The notes beneath the pieces were generated by a model. It ran no database searches. It was not told where the DNA came from and saw nothing but the letters and a program-made list of their open reading frames with translations. DNA of 64,000 nt from Mauremys mutica (taxonomy: Eukaryota; Chordata; Testudines; Geoemydidae): contig NC_059073.1 in assembly GCF_020497125.1 (NCBI RefSeq), positions 139,385,012-139,449,011 on the forward strand, in the 5' to 3' direction. Shown piece by piece: positions 58,361 to 64,000 of this stretch; within the stretch, counting starts at the first letter, position 1, and every line of letters starts with the position of its first letter. A program made the position numbers and the translations under genes.

Positions 58361-59073
58361 AATTTTGGATAATAAATGAATTAGTAAAAATCAAAGTCTG
58401 TGATAATTCACAGATAGAAAAAAAAAGAGTGTTAAATAAATTATTCACTTTGAATTGTTCATCTACTTTCCTCCTCACCATCTGGTTAATGACTTATTTC
58501 CCCATACTGCGGCTGCTACTGCTTAGCATATGTGAGTGTTTGACAGTGCAGTTGTAATGTTTCCTAGCAGAGCCAAAGGATGGGAGAAGAAGCAAGCAGG
58601 GAGTTAAGAAAGGATAACTGCTACAAAAATACTTTGGGTTCTGTCGAACTCTGTGCATAGAACAAGATACAATTTGAGCATCAGCAGAGCAAGCTTCTTG
58701 TCACTGTGCCACAACCCTGTTCTGGATGGATCATCTTCCCTAGAGGTGAGGAGGGAGTTCAGAGTCCACATTCATCCACTCTGTTGTGTCTGCCAATTAG
58801 TCACAATTTTGATTTGAACATTTCACCCACTAGCAGCCTGGACTGAGAATGCTAATTTGTTTGACATAGGCCGGCAAAAAAACCTGTCAGTATCTGCCAT
58901 TTTTCAAGTGACTGCTGACATAGATTGGATCACAACCAGCAATCAAGCCATGAAATGCTTTATATCTCATAATTAATCCAATTCAATCTAATCCTCATGG
59001 ACTCCTATGTTTTAGCTAGTATTTCTTTTGCAGAAGTAAAAGGTTAAATTCTGGTAAACACCATTGTTAATTT

Positions 59074-59247
59074 CATAGAATCACAGAATATCAGGGTTGG
59101 AAGGCACCTCAGGAGGTCATCTAGTCCAACCCCCTGCTCAAAGCAGGACCAATTCCCAACTAAATCATCCCAGCCAGGGCTTTGTCAAGCCTGACCTTAA
59201 AAACCTAAGAAAGGAGATTCCACCACCTCCCTAGGTAACCCATTTCC
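59074..59247 (-). mobile_element. CR1 LINE 3' end
   Basis: Antisense: 'catagaatcacagaatatc', 'gtccaaccccctgctcaaag' and 'ggagattccaccacctcc'. It is truncated at 59247, just inside the ORF2 end. Confidence 0.9.
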
Positions 59248-61154
59248 TTTCTTCTTAGAGAGTTATTTACATCTGTACAAAGGGAGTGAAAAAATGTTAC
59301 CAAAACAGAAATCTCCATTCACACCAGTTGTGTTTTACACCCACTCTGAACTCACTTTTCAAGTGTGTAAATGACTACATAAAGTACAAGGCACTAGAGA
59401 ATCAGGCTCTAAGCTTTTCCATGTGCATATCATACCGGTATACCTAAATTCCCTCCAGGTAGTGCTGACAACCAGGAAAAAAAGATTAACTCAGCTTTTA
59501 ATTCCTACGCATTGTAGATTGGTTAAATGATCCTTGGTTTATGTTTTGCATTCTAACATAAGTTTTATTAAGAGAGTCATTAGTATGATTCAGTCTCCTC
59601 TTGTTCAGAAATAAAATTTGTTATTAGTGTTGTCAGTTCTTTAATTTGCTTTCCAGAGTAAACATTTCCCATCATTTACCCCTCCTCCTTCTATCCCCCA
59701 ATGTGTGAGGATTTTGTGTTTCCCAATGTAAGCTTTTATTTTTATGTTTGCCAACTTTGTTTTCTGGAGCCAACAGCTGTACATTTTCTACATCCTGCTG
59801 CTGATTAAATGCCAAGACAGGCGCAAAGGCACTCTCTGATTTCTCTGTAAATCAATTACTTAGGAGTTATGGAGTTGCTTGATTACAGTGTATTCAAACA
59901 TCAGTACTGATGTCAAGTATGGATGTGTTAATGGAAAGCACCTGGCATATGGAGTCCCCAACCTGTACAGGTTTCTGGCTTTCCATATTATTTAATATAG
60001 TGGTATCCTACTCCACATTATAGGAAGCAGCATGAGGTTAGTAACCCTTAAGTCTTTGTGTCCTCAGGACCTTTGTAGGAATGGTATATTGGTGAATGTT
60101 CTGAAATCACGTAGAGGACTACGAATCAGGGATGTTAGACAATGTCATTTACAAGGTTATGTTCCTCACTTCGTTTCTTCCATATGTGTGTTCAAAGTCC
60201 AGTGGTGGAGTGAGAGCACAGGGATGATCTAAGGAACAAGCAGTTACCTGTGAAATATTCATGCTTGTGTAGAAATATTAGGGCTTATATTCTCTGTAAA
60301 ATGCAGTGACGAGTGGGAGATAATCACCTACACACAAATGGTCACATTCCATCCAGTAAAGAGCAGTGCTTCATAAGCACATTCTGAGATGACAGAAACA
60401 AATGAGGCTTATTATTAAGTGTTATTTGATGAGGGGGTTGCATCTGAAGGTGCCTGAGGGCTCCAGTGGAAATACAAATTAAAACAAATTAAAAAGCATG
60501 AAGACAGAAGGCTGAGCGGCAGACATTCCCTCAGGCAGATTGGTCCTGTATTATCTATGGCATTCTGTATCTAAAGTGAGGCAGCTTGCAAGATGGAGCT
60601 CACCAAACATGGTTAAACCCATTTTTGCTCTTGCTTCCAAGCTTGGAGTTTGCCCTGGATTTTATTCCACATGACCACTCCCTACCTACACTGTTCCTTA
60701 TTCTCAGGTCAAATAGAAAATATGCCATGGAAATATATATATATATATCTTACTTCTTCAGAGTGATCACAGCTGTGCTCTGTACTTTTACTGCCCTGAA
60801 GCACGTCTCACCCAGCCCTTCTCTATGGAAAGAATCTTTAGTGGGAACAAATATAGGATCAAATAAACTTTGAAAAGTAGGAAATGCTCCAGATTTTTGT
60901 AGCACTAAATTAATGTACCTAATACAGAAGGGCGGTTTATTTCTTAACACCAATGGGCATGCAGAATGGAGAAACCTCAGTGCCTATGAACCCTCTTCCA
61001 GGATTCTGGAATGTTTTGGATAAGTTGCTCATTCTTATTCCCCTTCCAATTCTTTGCACTTCTTAAATTGGCTGGAATTGGAAATGCCAAAATAGCAAGA
61101 GAAAAGCTGCTCTCCTGCACCAGACTTTGAATTCAAGGATCGCTAGACCATGCA
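59248..61154. other. Unassigned intronic DNA
   Basis: No repeat family beyond the short TA run and no exon-like frame is recognised. Confidence 0.45.
60737..60752. repeat. TA dinucleotide microsatellite
   Basis: A short (AT)n run of about 16 bases. Confidence 0.7.
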
Positions 61155-61162
61155 GTAGAACT

Positions 61163-61534
61163 CAGAGGGGCCGACTCCGACCACCGGCAGCCAAGCTCCC
61201 CTCACCTCCTGCCCCACCTCACCTCCATCTCCTCTCCTGAGCGTGCCGTGTCCCCGCTCCTCCAACTACCTCCCAGTGCTTGCTGTTGCCAAACAGCTGT
61301 AGCAAGCTCTGGGAGGAAGCAGGGAGGAGCTGGAATGTGGCACACTCAGGGGAGGAGGCGGGACCAGGGCAGGGATTTAGGGAAGGAGTCGAATAGGAGC
61401 AGGGAGAGGGCAGAGTTGGGGAGGGGACTTTGGGGAAGGGGTTAGAATGGTGGTGGGAGGGGGTGGAGTCAGGGTGGGGCTGGGGGCAGAGGGGGTCGGG
61501 CACCCACCATCGCCAGTAGAAGTCGGCGCCTATG
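61163..61534 (+). mobile_element. 372-bp hAT-type MITE, family H2
   Basis: The ends CAGAGGGGCCGACTCC and, reverse-complemented, CATAGGCGCCGACTTC are inverted with four mismatches. The flanks are an exact 8-bp duplication, gtagaact (61155-61162 and 61535-61542). The left half is C-rich and the right half G-rich, giving proline-rich frames that are not genes. Confidence 0.92.
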
Positions 61535-61542
61535 GTAGAACT

Positions 61543-64000
61543 CACCTGTTTCCCCGCCGCTTTTGCAGGGGAAGGCAACTGATGGATTGGATTGATTGAG
61601 GGCAGGAGGCTGGGATGGGTGTTGGAATTGGGAAATATTTATTACGATCTACAGGTATCCCGGTGTTTGGGTGCTCTGTTTGAAATTTTTAAGGGGTATT
61701 TTATGTTATGTGTTATGATGTGTCCAGTTACAATAAGTGCCAGTTACATACATAAAATAAATATTTCTGGCATAAGAAACAAACACCAAATATCACATAT
61801 GCAAGCCAGTAACTGCCAGATTTGCAGCCCAGATCTGCAGACTCAGAATGTTCAGCTAAACACTTGGAGCCAAATTCTGCTCTCAGTTACATCATTGTAA
61901 ATCTGGAGCAACTGATAGATCGACTTCATTATTGATAAAATTAAAAAAACAAACAAACAAAAAAACTAAACAAAAAACCTGGTTGCAATGAAATTACTTG
62001 GGATACCAATACTGCAACCCTTGTGATTCTATCATGCTATTTATGTTTTCCCTAAAGGCCCCAGCTCTTGGAGTCATGTGACTAAGGGAGAATCCCAGCT
62101 TTGATTAAAAAAGTAGCCTTCGTGGTTTCAGAAAAAAAGCTTGAAAATATGAACTCTAAAGGTTCAAAACCCAGAAGACAAACAAAAAGAGCCCAACATT
62201 TATTTTAAAAAAATCTCATTTCCAAGCCACTAGATTTTTGAACATTTGGGGTTGGTAATACTGGGATTCACACCCTAGTGCAAATGAATAAAATATGTCC
62301 CTTAAACTTTTGAACTGAACCCAAACTTTTGTGGATCATCCATTCCCACCTCTTGATGCATAATGCATAAAAAGCACTCTGACATCTTTTTGAGTGGAAA
62401 ATGACATTCCTCCTGGCTCATGTACTCTAGGGGCATAAGAGTGGTGACTTGAAATCCCTCCTGTAGAAGACAAGAACATTTTAACGGGGAGAGAAAGCCT
62501 CCCATTTGACAGGTAAATCATCCAGGAAAGCTGTACATGCAGAGCTTAAGTCACTACCATGTAAAAGGCAAATGTTTAAAAACCTCTTCTTTCATTTTTA
62601 GGTCAAACTGGCTGGAATATGACTCGGGGGACCCAGGTCTAAATTCCACAGGTGAAATCCAGGCCCCTTTGAAGTCAAAGGGACTTTTGCTGTTGTGTTC
62701 AATGTGGCCAGGATTTCATCCAGAAACCAACAAGGACTTTGCAGTCCATGTCTTTGGCAGATTCCCCTTGTGTTGAAGAAACACTCCAAAGAGATATTCC
62801 AGCTGCCGTTCTTCTCGGTTTATTTTCTTTATATTCAACGGCTCCACACTCATGCACGTGTACCCTCCAGATCTTGTATACAAATGAGCTTCAGCTCACT
62901 GACCTGCTGCCACCCTGCTCTGCTACTGTGCTTCTCTGTCATTATGGAACATGCTAAGATGCTAATAGAGGGAGTCTCAATCCGAATGCTGTCTCTGGGG
63001 CCCACATGTAATATATTCTGACCTCAACACCATTTAGGGCTGGATAGTCTTAGCCTTTATTCTGCTGTGCAGAGGATCAAGGGGGCATCAGGTCTCCTCC
63101 TTTCTTCTCTGCACAGCCCTGCTTAGATTGTGACTTCTGCCAGGCTGGGGGAGAGCACAGGCTACTTGCAGAGCAGGGAGTAACTGGCAAGCCAGAAGGG
63201 GCGGAGAGGGGCATGGAGTGGGGGGACCCTTGGCTCCACCAGGTTAGTTGTTGGTCAGAGCAGATGGCAGGATATACAGGAGAGAGGGGGCTGTTGCATG
63301 AAAAGGGGCAAAGTACTTCACTCCTTCCCTGGTGCAAACAGGGAGCAGAGGAGAAAGTCCCATGTTGTTCTCTGGTTGCTCTTGGGGTGGAGCAGCTACA
63401 CGCCACCCCATAGTCAGCAACTAACTAAAGAGGCAGTAAAGGACAGGTGGCTTCAGCACATAACACTCTGATTAACCCAGCTAGCTCCTTGATGACCACT
63501 TTATACTAGGGTTGTCCTACTGCAAAGAAAAACGATGTTTGCACATAAATGACTAGCCACCCAGCCCTATTACTCAACCCTTGTGACTCCTTTATTCCAC
63601 TCTGCACACTCGCTGAGTCACATCTGACACTCGATTGTCAGCTCTGAGCAGCCAGGCTCACATCATGTGTCTTTATTTTCTCGGGCAAATTCCGAGCACG
63701 GTCCTGGGCACTGCCTTGTTAAATAATAATTGCAATTATTAATAATTATATCCCCCACAAATCCTTCTACTTGAGGTCGTTGCATAATTCCACCAGAATT
63801 TAATTTAATCAGGAATCTCAGTTTATGACAGTAACGCTGAGAGGCCACAACTGAGATAGGACCATTGTACAATCATCAACACGCTGAGCGACAGTCCCTG
63901 TCCCAAAGAGATTCCAATCTAAATAGCCAGAACAGATACATAAGATACTACTCAACATCAAAAAGGGTAATAGAATCTGGCATTAAATTGATAGTGCTTA
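61543..64000. other. Unassigned intronic DNA
   Basis: An A-rich run with aaac units occurs at 61944-61977, and an old repeat trace (gccaaattctgctctcagtta) at 61869. Open frames up to 109 codons near 63.1-63.4 kb have no recognised domain. Confidence 0.45.

Larger units (their letters stand above)
49644..64000 (-). other. ADRA1A: ADRA1A intron after TM6 (partial, runs off the right edge)
   Basis: The exon 49123-49643 opens with an acceptor, and no TM1-6 sequence exists to its right within the window, so this whole interval is inferred to be intron on the minus strand. A very large intron is known for this gene in mammals. It contains CR1 pieces at 51388-51905, 56275-56355, 58265-58360 and 59074-59247, MIR copies near 54.7 and 55.1 kb, a Tigger-like element at 56841-57981 and a hAT MITE at 61163-61534. 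I see no further exon candidate with family similarity. Confidence 0.8.

Overview
This is a 64 kb stretch of vertebrate nuclear DNA, almost certainly from a reptile and most likely a turtle. The evidence is many CR1 LINE 3' ends, a tRNA-derived SINE with a CR1-like tail, MIR-type SINEs, Penelope-like fragments, several hAT-type MITE families with 8-bp target duplications, and one exon of an amniote receptor gene. There are no bacterial operons, no CRISPR array and no tRNA or rRNA genes that I can support. Repeat-family names are recognised from memory of such sequences, not from a database search.

The only real protein-coding sequence I can support is at 49123-49643 on the minus strand. It is the last coding exon of the alpha-1A adrenergic receptor (ADRA1A): TM7, the cytoplasmic tail and a C-terminus ending GEDV. 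Everything from 49644 to the right edge is the large intron that separates TM1-6 (exon 1, outside the window) from this exon. Everything left of 49123 is 3' UTR followed by intergenic DNA. The other open frames in the window are chance frames, antisense frames or repeat-derived frames.

Layout: 1-13 kb holds CR1 fragments, hAT MITEs, two LTR-like CCAAT/TATA elements and an inverted-dimer Penelope-like insertion. 13-26 kb holds MIR and CR1 copies repeatedly broken by MITEs, including four members of a GC-rich palindromic family. 27-39 kb holds two more CCAAT/TATA elements, three members of a 'gtctacact'-ended hairpin family, a CR1-in-CR1 nest and a second Penelope-like copy with a hammerhead-like core. 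39-49 kb is mostly unique-looking. 49-64 kb is the ADRA1A exon and intron, with a Tigger-like transposon split by a GC-rich MITE and a further hAT MITE near 61.3 kb.

I found no novel gene system. The most interesting structures are the Penelope-like inverted dimer at 12294-12514 (two 85-nt arms, one 11-bp target duplication around the pair, hammerhead-like cores on both strands), the hammerhead-like core at 33859-33886, and the GC-rich MITE family with variable palindromic modules. Nested insertions with intact target duplications give a clear relative chronology.
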